Shown piece by piece: positions 37,901 through 46,753 of a stretch of 64,000 nucleotides of DNA. This DNA comes from Capitulum mitella (lineage: Eukaryota > Arthropoda > Thecostraca > Pollicipedomorpha > Pollicipedidae): positions 25,205,822 to 25,269,821 of the forward strand of contig CP099842.1 of NCBI GenBank assembly GCA_030062745.1, written 5' to 3'. Numbering within the stretch: the stretch's first letter is position 1; every line of letters starts with the position of its first letter. Position numbers and translations under genes: made by a program. The notes beneath the pieces were generated by a model. The model worked only from the letters and a program-made list of their open reading frames with translations, ran no database searches and had not been told where the DNA came from.

Positions 37901-40900
37901 CGAGACCAAACAGTCTTGAACGGCCGACGCCACACCTTCGTAATCTCTCACACCCCGGGCGTCCCCGCAGTCGGAGCCATATCGCTCGGGCCCCTGTAAA
38001 TGCATAGCACCTGTCTCAGCCGGCCGCAGCCGATGCTAATGCTATGCGCATCCGCGTCTCCTCAGAGCCACGGCAGTGACGGGTCGGGGCGGGTGGTACC
38101 GTGTAGCAGACTGGCCACGTGCAACGCATCGACAGGCAGACCTCACGCAAACGGCTGCAGCGAGAGCGGCGCGGTGCGATCTCCGCCGGACCGCGGCGTA
38201 CCTCGCCACTGAGCTGCCTCCAGCTGGTCCTGTTCGAGACGAGAACTCGGCCGAAGTCGTTCCCGAGGACGAGCACGGCCGTCCGGAGCACGGCCGGGTG
38301 CCCGGAGTCGCAGAGCAGGCCGCTGGCCGGTGCCGGGGAGGTGCTGCAGCAGGGTAACGCGTTCGGTCCAATGGAGAACACTGGATGGTGTTTCAAGGAT
38401 CGCCTAGTTTTCCAGTCGTCGAGGGCACAAGGCCGAGGGTGAACGTCACGGGGGAGGGGAAATCCGCCCCGACAGGCGCTGATGGAAGATTTCGGAAACG
38501 GGGACTCAGTTTTAGTGCCGAGCCCTCGGATCTATTGTTCAGCTGTCCTTGTTTGCTGATTTCACTTGACAGGCTCAGGCTCAGGGAAAGGGTGCGCACC
38601 CATCCCTTTTCCCAAGCACGAATGCCAAATCTCTTGTCAAATTTGCAGCAATTACGGCGATGAAATAATGAGAAGCACGCGTTTTTTCGCAGAAGGACAA
38701 TGCCTTCGTACATAAGCAGCCATTCTCCATTCATCGCTCCACACACACACACACACCCCCCCCCCCCTCTCCCACCGCCCGATTCAAAACTGACTTCGGT
38801 CACAGCTCCTAGGTAGGACTCGAACTAACGGAGTCCTCCTGGCAGCCCTGTGTAACCACTGAGGACGGCTCCTCGGGCAATGAATTGGTGGACATTCAGT
38901 CTAATCATGGGCTGGCTGGTCTGCCTGCGTGGGCTGCGCGCCACTGCTCGATATACAGATGTCCGTAAATGGCAGCGGCCCAGGAGAGCCTGAAGGGCGT
39001 CGCTGCCGAAGATAGCCCGGCTGGGCAGGTCCGCCCAACAGCTCCATCAGAGTTTGGGTGTCACCGCCGACTGCGCCGTACGGATCGTCAGGTCGCTAAG
39101 TGAGCAGGAAGGGGCACTCGCTGACCATAGGAATCTGTTGCTTGTGCAGGCAGTTTTAGGGTGTCGTTAGGCGCCAAACCCCATACGTATATATTGCGGC
39201 CACCGTGCAGACACATTGATATGACGACTTTAATCAGGATTTGTTCCTTGCGGGAAACAAAAGCATGTTGCAAAATGCATGTTTGCAAGATTTCTGCATT
39301 GCAGCAGAGCGCCTACTTCACTATCCGAAATGAAGTAATTCATACTGAAAAAACGTGTTTAATAACAATCATGTGTATGTTGTATTCAGTCAGTTCACTA
39401 ACAAAGGGAGCCACGTCTGCACTCACACGCCCGGCGGGTCCTCTCCGTGGACCAGCCTCAGCCGGCCGCCCTCATCGTACGCCAGCCAGCTCCCTCCAGC
39501 CCGGCCGCGCCGACCGGCGGACGGCGAACAGACGGACAGGTCCGACACCCCTGCAGCCGGCGGCCGGTCGGCCACCCCTGCACGCAGCCGGCACCGCAGC
39601 CGCAGGGGTCCGGCCAGCGTCCGACGCCGCGGAATCACCCTCACCGCCTGAAAACGACGGGGGTCAGGCGCGGGTCAGGGCGCAGCGGGTCCCTTGACAG
39701 CCGACTGTCAGGGTCGTGACGGATGCAAGAAGTCTCTGAATATCTGACGAAATCCCGCGGTTTGTACTAATGTGCAAAACTCCTCCATAAACCCATGTCA
39801 GTTGATCGGTCTCATTTTGCTCACGGCTAGGATTTGGTAACTAGGAGAGAGAAGTGAGGGCTTGTTATAGCGCCGGCATCATCAGCGAAGTGACTGACGA
39901 CCTGTTGACAGGCGCGCGGCGGGAATTCGGTTGGCACGGGAGCGGCTCGCAGAGACCACGCCTCACTGGACACAAAACGCGCGGAATTGGGACGCCAACG
40001 TGCCGCCGTGCCTGTGAATTTTCCGTCTCGACTCTCTTGGGTTTGAAAGTATGGTTTCGTTTCGGCTTTCTGTCATCGGAGAACCCGCTAGTAATCAGCA
40101 AGGAAGCGCCATCAGAAGCGTCACGATGAAGCAGCTGTTTTTATACAGCATTTTATTTTGCAATGGATATGTGACGGGTTCACCAATGTTAATTTGGACT
40201 AATAATAGCTCTCTGTAGATATGTTAGTCCTTTACGTGACCCTCACCTCTGTGAACTCCGTTGCTATGTGGTCTTCGCAGGGATGTTCGCAGAACACCTC
40301 TGTGCGCAGCCCAGAGACCAGTGCTTCTTCGACCAAACATCCCCTGTCCCGGAGGATGGATCTGTAGGCCTGGGCCAGGCTGCTGCCGCCGGTATGACGG
40401 TGGAGAATCACGGCCGCCGATGGCTGGGAGACCCCCTGCTGGGCAGTGTCATCCGCCTAAGGCCATGCGGTCGGTGATGAGGACTGATGGACCCGCTGAG
40501 CCGTGCCGAGACGCCGAGAAAATGGCCCGTGCCGCCAGCCAAACGCTCAGAAGCATAGGCCGCCGTGAAGTATCGAGTGGAATTTGAAACGCTCATCGAG
40601 TTGGTCTTAGTGCATTTGGCCTTGGTGAAAGTAACAGTCCCGTGCTGTCAGTGTCAACGTGATGAGTTCGCTTTGAGTATGTGACGCAGCTTTAAGAAAC
40701 GGTATACTGAGTCCGTTCCGTACACCCCTGAATCACACACTGCGTGAAGGCACTAAAATAGGTCTCAAAGTTCTCTTGGGCTTCATGAAACTTCAAACAC
40801 AGGCTTTGTCGAGATTTGGCTTGATTACTTCCAGTGCAGTAGTGCAGCTTTGAATCTTGGACATGCAGCTGAGTTTTTTAACTATAAAGGAGTGACATAT

Positions 40901-42292
40901 ACTCGCAAAATCTAACCGTTCTAAAAAAACATGGTTTTTTAACCTTTCCACCCCGCTGTAATATCTGATGACATTCATCTGCAGAGAGATGTTTCCAATG
41001 TCTGTCCGCACTTAATGCGCATCGTGGGTTAAACTGAGCCTGATTAACCACTTTGGCAATCAGCCATCCAGTTCCAACTTGTTTTTGTGTGAGAATCATT
41101 CTAACGTAGGTCTTGACAGTGACCGACACCAGACCATCCCTTCACACAGGCAACGAGCCCTGCTCAACGCCAGCATCCTTCACATTTGCCAGTATGCCTC
41201 CGACGGTTCGCCGTGCCGACGGGCGACAAAGATAATTCGCTGAATGATCTGATCGACGCAGTTCTATCGATCTCGTTCGGCCTAACATCATTTGGCCCGG
41301 GATTGCCGGCGAGCTCTCGCACGTCCGAAAATGCCCGCAATCCCAGCCGGCGGCGTCCGGAATCTGGACCGCTCTCGCCGCGCGAATGGTCTGGTCTTTC
41401 CGTCGATCGTCGATCGCGGCTTCTTTTCGCTCAGATTTCCCGGGCGTCTCTCGTCGGCTGTTACCTGCTGGCTGCCGGCGGCGGCGGCGGCGGCGGCGGT
41501 GGTCGTGATGATAGTAGTGGCGGCGGCGGGGACGGGGGCGGGGGTGGGGGCGGGGGCGGCCGCCGTCCCCGAGTTGAGCAGCGCCCTCCGCCGCGCCTCG
41601 GCGCCCATCTGCCGGCACGGGGCCGCGTGTCGGGTAACGAATGGCCGGCCGGCGCGCCCCGCCCCCACGCTGGTCGAGGTCGCCGCGCCCGGGCGGCGCC
41701 GGCCACCGCAGTCACCGTCAGGCTGCGAAGCACGGCCCTGCGCCAGCGAGAGGGGCGTTACGAGGCGGCAGGCGGCGCTGGCAGCACCTCAGGTGATCAG
41801 TGGGGGGCTGTTTACACGCGGTCTGAGGCCCGCTCTCGCCCGCCTCGAGGTCGGCTGCGTACCGCTGAAGGCGGACGATTCAGCGTTCGCCTGGCTTGCG
41901 GGGGGTCTTCAGAGCCAAGGTTTATGTCGCTGGTGATGAGCTGAAAATGGTGAGCTGCTCATTGTTTGGAGTGAGCTCCGTTTAGCTTTGCTTCATCAAT
42001 CGTCGTCAAAGCAAACAGTTATGGTGTTTTCGTGTGACGAGCTCTTTCAATAGCTAGCGTTGGAAGGCTTGTCACTGACAGAAACAATAATGTACGCGAA
42101 AAGAAATTGATATTTGCCGTCCATTTTTTTGTGCTCCTCCTGCTTACCGACGTGGGTGCCCGGTCGGAGCTGGTCATCGTCCTCAGCATCAGAGCGGCGA
42201 TGAGGCAGAGGAGGACGGTCAGAGCAGACCTCGGACCCGGACGGCGCGGTACTGTCCAGGGCCGGCCGCAGCCAAGCCTCGTGTGAATTCTG
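22758..42292 (-). CDS. CPED1: CPED1: cadherin-like and PC-esterase domain protein (13 exons placed; 5' and 3' ends missing)
   Basis: Joined exons (42148-42292, 40247-40438, 39427-39647, 38202-38343, 37848-37993, 36976-37194, 35284-35476, 34327-34510, 29307-29436, 28583-28719, 25973-26193, 24381-24558, 22758-22904) give about 750 codons; vertebrate CPED1 is about 1,000 residues. Order of parts: N-terminal signal anchor, a diverged luminal region, a cadherin-like beta-sandwich, then a PC-esterase (GDSL/SGNH-like) domain with FVGDST, SYSYYP, VVVGGVQWL and CGCHFH blocks matching the vertebrate protein from memory. The family is thought to be a secretory-pathway esterase acting on a glycan or glycoprotein; its substrate is not established, so function here is by family only. 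Every intron begins with GT and ends with AG, and all phases agree except for a one-base frame break inside exon 36976-37194. The ATG-bearing first exon and the C-terminal exon (about 70 residues in vertebrates) were not located. Confidence 0.93.
23740..24190. other. CpG island within a CPED1 intron
   Basis: CGG-rich island between exons 24381-24558 and 22758-22904. Open frames on both strands, no domain. Confidence 0.5.
24381..24558 (-). CDS. CPED1: CPED1 PC-esterase core exon
   Basis: 178 nt, acceptor CTAGTTCCAG, donor GTTCAG|GTGAGT, phase 2 in and phase 0 out. It reads RPVSNSSASAVVVGGVQWLG then QQGLQGVRVIVKGYGAGFYL and LPGTGSKVQ, aligning with the vertebrate RPLENTGQTVLVVGGVQWL and ILVIIKTLGIGFHLPVDG blocks. 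Confidence 0.96.
25119..25245. repeat. Polypyrimidine (CT/CTTT) tract
   Basis: Imperfect CT and CTTT repeats inside the CPED1 intron between exons 25973-26193 and 24381-24558. Confidence 0.85.
25825..25953. repeat. (GA)n microsatellite next to a CPED1 splice donor
   Basis: About 125 bp of GA with a few interruptions. It begins about 20 bases inside the intron following the catalytic exon (donor at 25972), so the transcript carries a long (CU)n tract just after the 5' splice site. Confidence 0.98.
25973..26193 (-). CDS. CPED1: CPED1 PC-esterase catalytic exon (GDS motif)
   Basis: 221 nt, acceptor CCGTTGCAG, donor AATAG|GTACTG, phase 0 in and phase 2 out. It starts with LLFVGDSTLRSVLYRAVELM; the serine of GDS (codon 26173-26175) is the predicted nucleophile of this SGNH-like family. 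GTGRTRVSYSYYPLFWEPR follows, matching the GGKTLISYSYYPQFW block. The donor lies only about 20 bp from a long (GA)n tract, read as (CT)n in the transcript. Confidence 0.97.
27540..27880. other. CpG island within a CPED1 intron
   Basis: GC-rich block between exons 28583-28719 and 25973-26193, with short CTAATCAAATCAG-like AT motifs embedded. No exon recognised. Confidence 0.45.
28583..28719 (-). CDS. CPED1: CPED1 cysteine-rich exon before the catalytic block
   Basis: 137 nt, acceptor GGATTGCAG, donor CCCAG|GTACTG, phase 1 in and phase 0 out. It reads RWEMPCRSCDEADSCDW, WSAGSCRY and TREQLQRAADGAQ. This matches the vertebrate series of W.VPC..C....CDW, W....C.Y and L...QL.Q.L immediately upstream of the GDS motif. 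Confidence 0.94.
28980..29230. other. GC-rich block with homeodomain-type AT cores
   Basis: An intronic stretch between two CPED1 exons mixing CpG-rich sequence with TAATTACATAG, GACATAATTTAGCC and GGAATTAATTAGCCGC. Looks like a possible conserved non-coding element; this rests on base composition and TAATT cores only. Confidence 0.3.
29307..29436 (-). CDS. CPED1: CPED1 esterase-domain lead-in exon
   Basis: 130 nt, acceptor CCCGTTTCAG, donor CCAG|GTACGG, phase 0 in and phase 1 out. It encodes KCSVRFLPGPCGPRRHPTL and LPLCPTDVDQPG, the equivalent of the C.L...PEE.CGL and CPSGD..G segment that precedes the catalytic block. The cysteines probably form disulfides in the secretory pathway. An intron of about 4.9 kb carrying a foldback element separates it from the preceding exon. 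Confidence 0.9.
29437..32505. other. CPED1 intron sequence, no feature
   Basis: Part of the 4.9-kb intron between exons 34327-34510 and 29307-29436. Includes a TC-rich stretch at 29860-29990 but no recognisable exon or element. Confidence 0.5.
32506..34144. mobile_element. Foldback-type element with long inverted arms and internal direct repeats
   Basis: The left end CCCTTCAGAATCACCC pairs with the right end (...GGGACGATTCTGAAGGG), and similarity continues inward over several hundred bases, including CCAGAGCACAAAAC and AACAGTTTTCCCAC-type segments. Between the arms are two more diverged direct copies of the repeated unit, at about 33205-33540 and 33540-33690, each recognisable by CTGATTTCGGCGGACCCC or GCTTTATTCCCCACTGG motifs. 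An (ACTC/ACTA)n microsatellite has expanded inside the left arm. No transposase frame. Lies in the CPED1 intron between exons 34327-34510 and 29307-29436. Confidence 0.7.
32797..33016. repeat. (ACTC/ACTA)n tetranucleotide microsatellite
   Basis: About 220 bp of ACTA, ACTC and AACT repeats interrupting the left arm of the foldback element. The sister copies have only a few bases (CCCACTGGATTTAACATAGG) at this point, so the array grew after the element formed. Confidence 0.95.
34327..34510 (-). CDS. CPED1: CPED1 cadherin-like domain, second half
   Basis: 184 nt, acceptor CTACATCCAG, donor GAACAG|GTCTGC, phase 2 in and phase 0 out. It reads SHEVLVGVGNSSVQLQVV then SAIATYRITFQREPPGS, matching the vertebrate block with PLGLG.N.I...V and ITYKLTIYREDRP. 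It ends in ELCRVEQ, corresponding to ACGFVQ just before the esterase N-terminal cysteines. NSS and NTS are possible N-glycosylation sites. Confidence 0.93.
34982..35305. repeat. Tandem duplication of 162 bp across a CPED1 splice donor
   Basis: Copies 34982-35143 and 35144-35305 differ at only a few positions (for example GTGACG/GTAACG, GCGGTTG/GCAGTTG, GATCAG/GACCAG). Each contains the last 22 bases of exon 35284-35476 plus its GTGAGT donor, so a second identical donor lies 162 bases downstream in the transcript, with its GT just below 35122. Extending to it would meet a stop at once (AAATTGTGA). Confidence 0.93.
35284..35476 (-). CDS. CPED1: CPED1 cadherin-like domain, first half
   Basis: 193 nt, acceptor GCGTTTCCAG, donor AAATT|GTGAGT, phase 1 in and phase 2 out. 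It encodes LSALVLEPADLVLDPAFSPR then ATSYRVKVKSSRLKVVLAA and a CDEEVQVAG turn, the usual pattern of the cadherin-like beta-sandwich (L..L....L.P.F.P....Y...V). The last 22 bases and the donor are copied 162 bp downstream by a tandem duplication (34982-35305). Confidence 0.92.
35926..36069 (-). CDS. CPED1: Possible CPED1 cassette exon
   Basis: 144 nt (a multiple of three) between the good acceptor TTGATGTTGCAG and donor CACG|GTCAGT, phase 1 at both ends. It could therefore be included or skipped between its neighbours without changing frame. In that phase it reads REPHCCLIVLQARREV then TLVDMVRGSLPSAANQSRPS with no stop. Another frame is open too and no clear family match was seen, so this may be a chance open segment. 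Confidence 0.35.
36406..36605. repeat. CCTGACCT-type minisatellite in a CPED1 intron
   Basis: Irregular array of CCTGACCT/ACCCCTGACC units, about 20 copies. Open frames over it (GQGSGQG-like) are products of the repeat. Lies in the intron between exons 36976-37194 and 35284-35476. Confidence 0.8.
36976..37194 (-). CDS. CPED1: CPED1 exon with a one-base frame break
   Basis: Acceptor CTTCCACAG, donor TACC|GTGAGT. The first two thirds read CAAYEWRLLNAEFLL then SCQAVLSDLE in the frame set by the previous exon, then hit a TGA. From about 37100 onward the next frame reads HVNQSEEVVLRRAAHMVLPG then MTEQMRQLLSQEGY and leaves in the phase the cadherin-like exon needs. The exon is therefore one base too long: either a sequencing or assembly insertion near 37099-37104 or a real frameshift allele. 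A second AG 11 bases inside (exon start 37183) would not restore phase. Confidence 0.75.
37848..37993 (-). CDS. CPED1: CPED1 N-terminal region exon
   Basis: 146 nt, acceptor GCATTTACAG, donor AG|GTATGT, phase 0 in and phase 2 out. It encodes GPERYGSDCGDARGVRDYEG then VASAVQDCLVSALHDVIGPK, an amphipathic helix at the place where vertebrate CPED1 has a similar helix after its VLVTSL block. Both phases fit the flanking exons. Confidence 0.77.
38202..38343 (-). CDS. CPED1: CPED1 N-terminal region exon
   Basis: 142 nt, acceptor CTGCTGCAG, donor GAG|GTACGC, phase 2 in and phase 0 out. The frame reads GLLCDSGHPAV then AVLVLGNDFGRVLVSNRTSW, resembling the vertebrate pattern [21 protein letters not shown] in spacing of hydrophobic residues, the arginine and the tryptophan. 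NRT is a possible N-glycosylation site, as expected for a luminal protein. Two other frames are also open in this GC-rich exon. Confidence 0.75.
38740..38767. repeat. (CA)n plus C-run
   Basis: About 17 bp of CA followed by 13 C's; possibly the tail of the minus-strand SINE-like sequence beside it. Confidence 0.9.
38770..38880 (-). mobile_element. Possible tRNA-derived SINE head
   Basis: On the minus strand an A-box-like CCGTCCTCAGTGGTTA is followed about 30 bases later by a B-box-like AGTTCGAGTCC and then a G-rich (GT)n tail at 38740-38767. The cloverleaf does not close, so it is unlikely to be a working tRNA. Lies upstream of CPED1 exon 38202-38343. Confidence 0.4.
39427..39647 (-). CDS. 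CPED1: CPED1 N-terminal region exon (diverged)
   Basis: 221 nt between the acceptor CGTTTTCAG and donor GT|GTGAGT, phase 0 in and phase 2 out, which fits both neighbouring exons. The product is basic and cysteine-containing (RRRTLAGPLRLRCRL, GGSWLAYDEGGRLRLVHG) and lies where vertebrate CPED1 is poorly conserved. It is assigned from splice signals, phase and open frame; sequence similarity alone would not identify it. Confidence 0.6.
40247..40438 (-). CDS. CPED1: CPED1 N-terminal luminal exon
   Basis: 192 nt, phase 0 at both ends, donor GAG|GTGAGG, acceptor GCCCAG (a second AG three bases on could be used instead). The frame contains AAVILHRHTGGSSLAQAYRS then ILRDRGCLVEEAL, which resembles the vertebrate CPED1 stretch of the pattern AILYRPP...L..HIL...GYTVV. 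Open throughout with GC-rich third positions, like the certain exons of this gene. Confidence 0.83.
41340..41760. other. CpG island with (CGG)n in CPED1
   Basis: Contains GGCGGCGGCGGCGGCGGCGG near 41475 and a second G-rich run near 41520-41560. Lies in the intron after the signal-anchor exon. Long open frames on both strands are low-complexity. Confidence 0.5.
42148..42292 (-). CDS. CPED1: CPED1 signal-anchor exon
   Basis: The acceptor TGTTTCAG and donor TCG|GTAAGC bound 145 nt, phase 2 in and phase 0 out. The frame gives a basic, proline-rich stretch (VPRRPGPR) followed by the hydrophobic segment SALTVLLCLIAALML, like the type II signal anchor at the start of vertebrate CPED1. An in-frame stop lies just upstream of the acceptor and there is no ATG before the hydrophobic part, so a further 5' exon must carry the start. 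A second frame is also open here; this one was chosen for the membrane segment and because its exit phase fits the next exon. Confidence 0.7.
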
Positions 42293-43055
42293 CTGAAACA
42301 TCACAACAGTGAGGCGCAGACGGAGGGTGGACCTGCCAGCCTGACACATGACCAGGCTCCACGGATGACGTTGAGCTAATGTTTGCGGTGTGCTAAGGCA
42401 CGAGGCATGCTCCGTTCTGCCCACACTATGCGGCATGATGGCCGATGTAACGTGTGTGATGTAATGCATGTGGTACACATCACATCTGCCTGATGGGCTT
42501 TAAATGACTCGCTCCTCACCATTTGCTTAATTCCCGTGCTCTGGCATCATAATCGGCTTTGAAACTAAAGATGTGCTCATTTATATCTGTTTTATGATGA
42601 CACTGTTTTTAAGACAAATGAAGCAGGATAATTTGATTGACCACTTCAAAGAAAATTGCTGATCCACTTTGAACCGTAACAGTGCGGTTCATCGCAGCAG
42701 CAGAAGACACCGAAGTGTCATTCAGCTTCGTTAGAAGGGGACGTCTAGCTGCGAAGCTTGAATGTTCGCTGAGCCGATCTTACGCTTTTATAAGACAGCC
42801 TTATCGACGCTACCGCATGCAAAGGCCTCCATGCTAATGCGCTCTCCTACGGAGTTGGTCCTGCATTCGCGCCGAGAAATATGAGACGCGCTGTTTCTGG
42901 GTGAAGGCCACCCTGGCCGTGACTTTCAGGCCCCACTGCCAAAGGATCTTGTCGAATCGTTTTTGTGAGTACAGCAGGCGAACGATGTTTGTGGTCGATA
43001 TGTTTGCCTGAATACAGACCGTAACAAAACCCTTGCAGCACGCTGCAGACCTTAA

Positions 43056-44266
43056 CCCTATTCCCGGAGGGCTAGACGGTATGGCCGATTCCCGGCAGGG
43101 GGGGGCGGATTCGGCCCCCCCCTGAGATCTCGAGAACTACTTATCTGATTTCATCGCAACAAACGGCAATCGATTTGCCGTGACGTGAACTACATTTTGA
43201 TAAAAAGAAATTTTCAAAATTTTGAAATTTGTGGATACAGGGGGGCAAAAACGTCAAAATGGGGGGTACTTTTTGACTTCTTATAACTCCGTTGTTTATG
43301 GACCGATTTTGATGAAACTGGCATCAATCGAGAGATTATAGATAGGGCTTTTACCATGGGTCCGCAAATTTGAAATTTTGAGAAAATGCATGGGCGTTCA
43401 CAGGGTTTCAAAAATAGGGGGATTAGTTTTCCAATAACGGAATGAACAAAAGAGGCCAAAACACTTTTTTAGCTTCTGCTAGTCAAGTTATGCTAAAGAA
43501 GTACAAATCGCATTACAATGTTTGTATAATGTTAGCATAGGCGGTGCCAGGGACATGAAAAAGGGGGAATTGTCATGGTCACACGTTTCTCAGATCAACT
43601 TGTGACCTTTGACCTTAAATGACCTCCAGTGACCTTGGGGTCACCTGGAATGATGTCGTGTGCATTCAATATTATCTGTAAACGTTTTTAATCGATTAAA
43701 TTCACTCTATTCCAAAAAATTCATTTTTTAGCTTTTGCGATATAGGGTACGTGCACTGACATTTTAGGTCATAGCTCCGTGACCTGACCTGATATCAAGC
43801 TGAAACTTGGTACACAAGTAGAGGGCATCTTTCTACGTCATACGTATTCCGGGTTTGGCATTTGAAAAAACGGCGCCGAAATTATTGCGAAAAAACAAAT
43901 GTTGACGTTTGACCTTGACCTGACCTTGTAAAGTGACCTCAGATAAACAAAATTACATATGCACATTGCCCAACTATTTAGCTATATATTCATATAAAGT
44001 TTTAAGTTCTATCTTAAAAACTCTGTTTTTGGCAGACATTTTCCTTTTACCCTCAACATGGCCAAAAATGACCTGAGGTGCCTCCCAAAAACGTTGCCTG
44101 GCTCCGCCCCTGAGCAAAATTGAATTTCGAAATTTTGTCACGGCGCGTAGAAGGAATAGCTAGGAAAAGTCACCAAGTTTCGTGAAGCTGCGTCAAAAAG
44201 CCTGGAATTGGCAAGCAAAAAACCCGAGGGGGGGGCGGATTCCGCCCCCCCCTGCCGGGAATAGGG
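43056..44266. mobile_element. piggyBac-like MITE (1.2 kb, TTAA target site)
   Basis: Perfect 12-bp terminal inverted repeats (CCCTATTCCCGG ... CCGGGAATAGGG) sit between TTAA at 43052-43055 and TTAA at 44267-44270. TTAA duplication and ends starting CCC are the piggyBac hallmark. Just inside each end is a palindromic block, G8-CGGATTCGG-C8 on the left and G8-CGGATTCCG-C8 on the right. The left end holds about 28 extra bases between two copies of TTCCCGG. No transposase frame is present, so it is non-autonomous. The interior is AT-rich and contains many TGACCT motifs. Confidence 0.82.
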
Positions 44267-44623
44267 TTAAGCAAGCTCGATCACTTTCTGAACACGTTTG
44301 TTGTCGGTTCATTCGCTGCGAGGCTCCATGAGCACGTTGGTGTTTCACACTTCATACGAAGGCTAGGGCTGAGGCTCAGCCGTTGGTTCAGCAGTTTTAA
44401 GTGATAACAGTCCAGCAGCTGCCGGCCCAGCAACTCTGGTGATAGCTGCCCATCCGCCCATACGGCAGAGACTTCCATACACAGCTCGTTAACACCAACA
44501 AGCTCTGGCGAGATGTGATCACCCCATGACGTGTTATTGATTGTGTCGCGCCAAATGGGGGTGGGGAGGGGGGTGGCAGCGATGCCCTGCGATTGGACAC
44601 CGTGGCATTATGATCCCGTTATT

Positions 44624-44865
44624 GAGGGGCGCAATCTCGGCAACGAATTTCCCTGACCTGGCCGAACACCAATAATCAGTGATCTGTCACCGCCACCTGC
44701 AAGGTCTGTACTGAGACCGTGTTGTTAGCGGACAAGTCATTGATGAGGGGCGCAATCTCGTCGGCGAATTTCCTTGACCTGGCCGAACACCAATAATCAG
44801 TGATCTGTCACCGCCACCTGCAAGGTCTATACTGAGACCGTGTTGTTAGCGGACAAGTCATTGAT
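44624..44865. repeat. Tandem duplication of 121 bp
   Basis: Copies 44624-44744 and 44745-44865 are nearly identical, both starting GAGGGGCGCAATCTCG and ending GACAAGTCATTGAT. Intergenic; no open frame of note. The few differences imply a recent duplication. Confidence 0.93.
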
Positions 44866-46588
44866 ACCGACTTCCGTGAGGTCCGGTCAGAAGCCGGTCA
44901 ATGACCAAAGTCAGTCAGTGGCCATTTTGGTCGATGAAGATGTAAGGGATTAGCCACAGTTTAACTGTGTTTGGTGGCAGCCTGCTTCTGTCGAGTCTAA
45001 TTAATGACAGCGTAATGGTACGCAGCAAATAAAACTTAAGGTATCTGTAATGTTATTTGATCATTACTTCCAATGAACACAGTACAATCCGGTGACATTA
45101 ACTTCATTATAGTTGGTCATACACCATTACGTTGGTCTTCATCAGACTGGAAGCTTTGATTCGTTCCGCATCCAGGTACGAAGACGACTGTCCTTTTTAT
45201 TAAACGTTTGCAAATTATTAGTAGCATGTTGCAAACCACGAGAGATATGCAGATGGCATCCGAGAAGTTCAGACATAAAACGGCAACATACACATCACAT
45301 ATGGCAATATTATATCCTATGATTTTATCAAAGACTCACTAGGCCATGGTCCAAAGATTTGAATTTTTGCTGCTTTCTCTTTGTGTAAGAACAGCTTTTT
45401 GTATTCACCTGCCTCTTTATCTAGTTTCAAAGGGTCGAACAACTGCCACATTCAGAATGCCAACAAACATTTTTTATGTTTAAACCAAGTTGGGGATGTC
45501 TGGCTTTGATAGTTTCACAGCTCTGCATATTCTGTTCCCATCTTAAAAGATATGAACAAGTAGGATACATACCTCAACATTGTCAATGTCTTCTTTTACT
45601 CGACCGCGCTACGCACGTGCCGAAAAAGCACTGATGGCCATTATCAGTGTTTATTGGATGTATAAACTCCTCTTCGGTGACTTTCACGGTTTCGATAATG
45701 TTAATGACCACCGCAACCAATGCCCGAAAAGGCCAGCCGAATTCCAGGGCCAAGGCCTGCCGTCACTTATTTCATCAAATTGGCAGGTTTAGAGCCCCAG
45801 AAGAGTACAGCCAATTAGGACGCCGAACGGATAAAAGATTCCGGCGTGTGCCGCCATGTATAATTCAGCAGGGTTTCGCCGCAGCTATATGAGGGGTGGA
45901 GGCTGCAGTACATCGACGCCTGAGGGCTCAGTATGGCGCTCCAGGTCTGAACCCAGCGCTGATGAAGATGAACAACATATTCCATCGCAGCACCAGGATG
46001 CCGAGACCATTACGTGGTTTTGGGGCCGCTGGACGTCTGGCTAAATTGCTCCTGGAGATCAAACTATCGTTCGTCTTGGTTTCGGTGAATAAGGATCGGA
46101 ATTGCCCTGGCTTTGATGGGAAAGATAGATGACGCCTAAATGTATTGTCATGAACTCTGGAAATGTGTTTGTGACGGCAAAAATGGATGTGTAAAGGGGT
46201 TTTTAGGCATAACTGGCTTGCGGCTGCTTTACCAAAAAGTGCTGATTTTTATGGAATCTTCGCAATTTTATTTATTCTTTTCATGCAACTACTGTTTTGC
46301 ATATTGTTGTTATCAATTCTGTCTTTGTAAGGTCCCGTCAGTGCGTTAAATCTGAGGAAATCTACCTCTGCTACAGAGGGCAAATAAAAGGCCAAGATAG
46401 AAAAGGCATGCCGCCAGTTGTTCGAAGCGAAACTCAGCGGCGGTTGAGCGGTTTACACGTTTCTGACGCCGGGTAACGCCAAATAATTCCGGATACAACG
46501 CCAGCTCAACTCCGAAGTAGGTCAATGGAAACAAAGGCAGTGCTGAGCACGCACTGGTGCGAAGACTGCTAATGCTGTTCGCTTCCTT

Positions 46589-46591
<3 letters not shown>

Positions 46592-46652
<61 letters not shown>
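46592..46652. repeat. (CT)n microsatellite
   Basis: 61 bp of CT repeat, intergenic, about 100 bases below the AATAAA candidate. Confidence 0.98.
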
Positions 46653-46655
<3 letters not shown>

Positions 46656-46753
46656 TCGTCGTATGAGACTGGCTGTTTAAAATCTTATGGCTTTCAATAG
46701 ATATATTGAAGCTAATGTATGATGATGACTGAGATGACATGACATTTTTTCAT

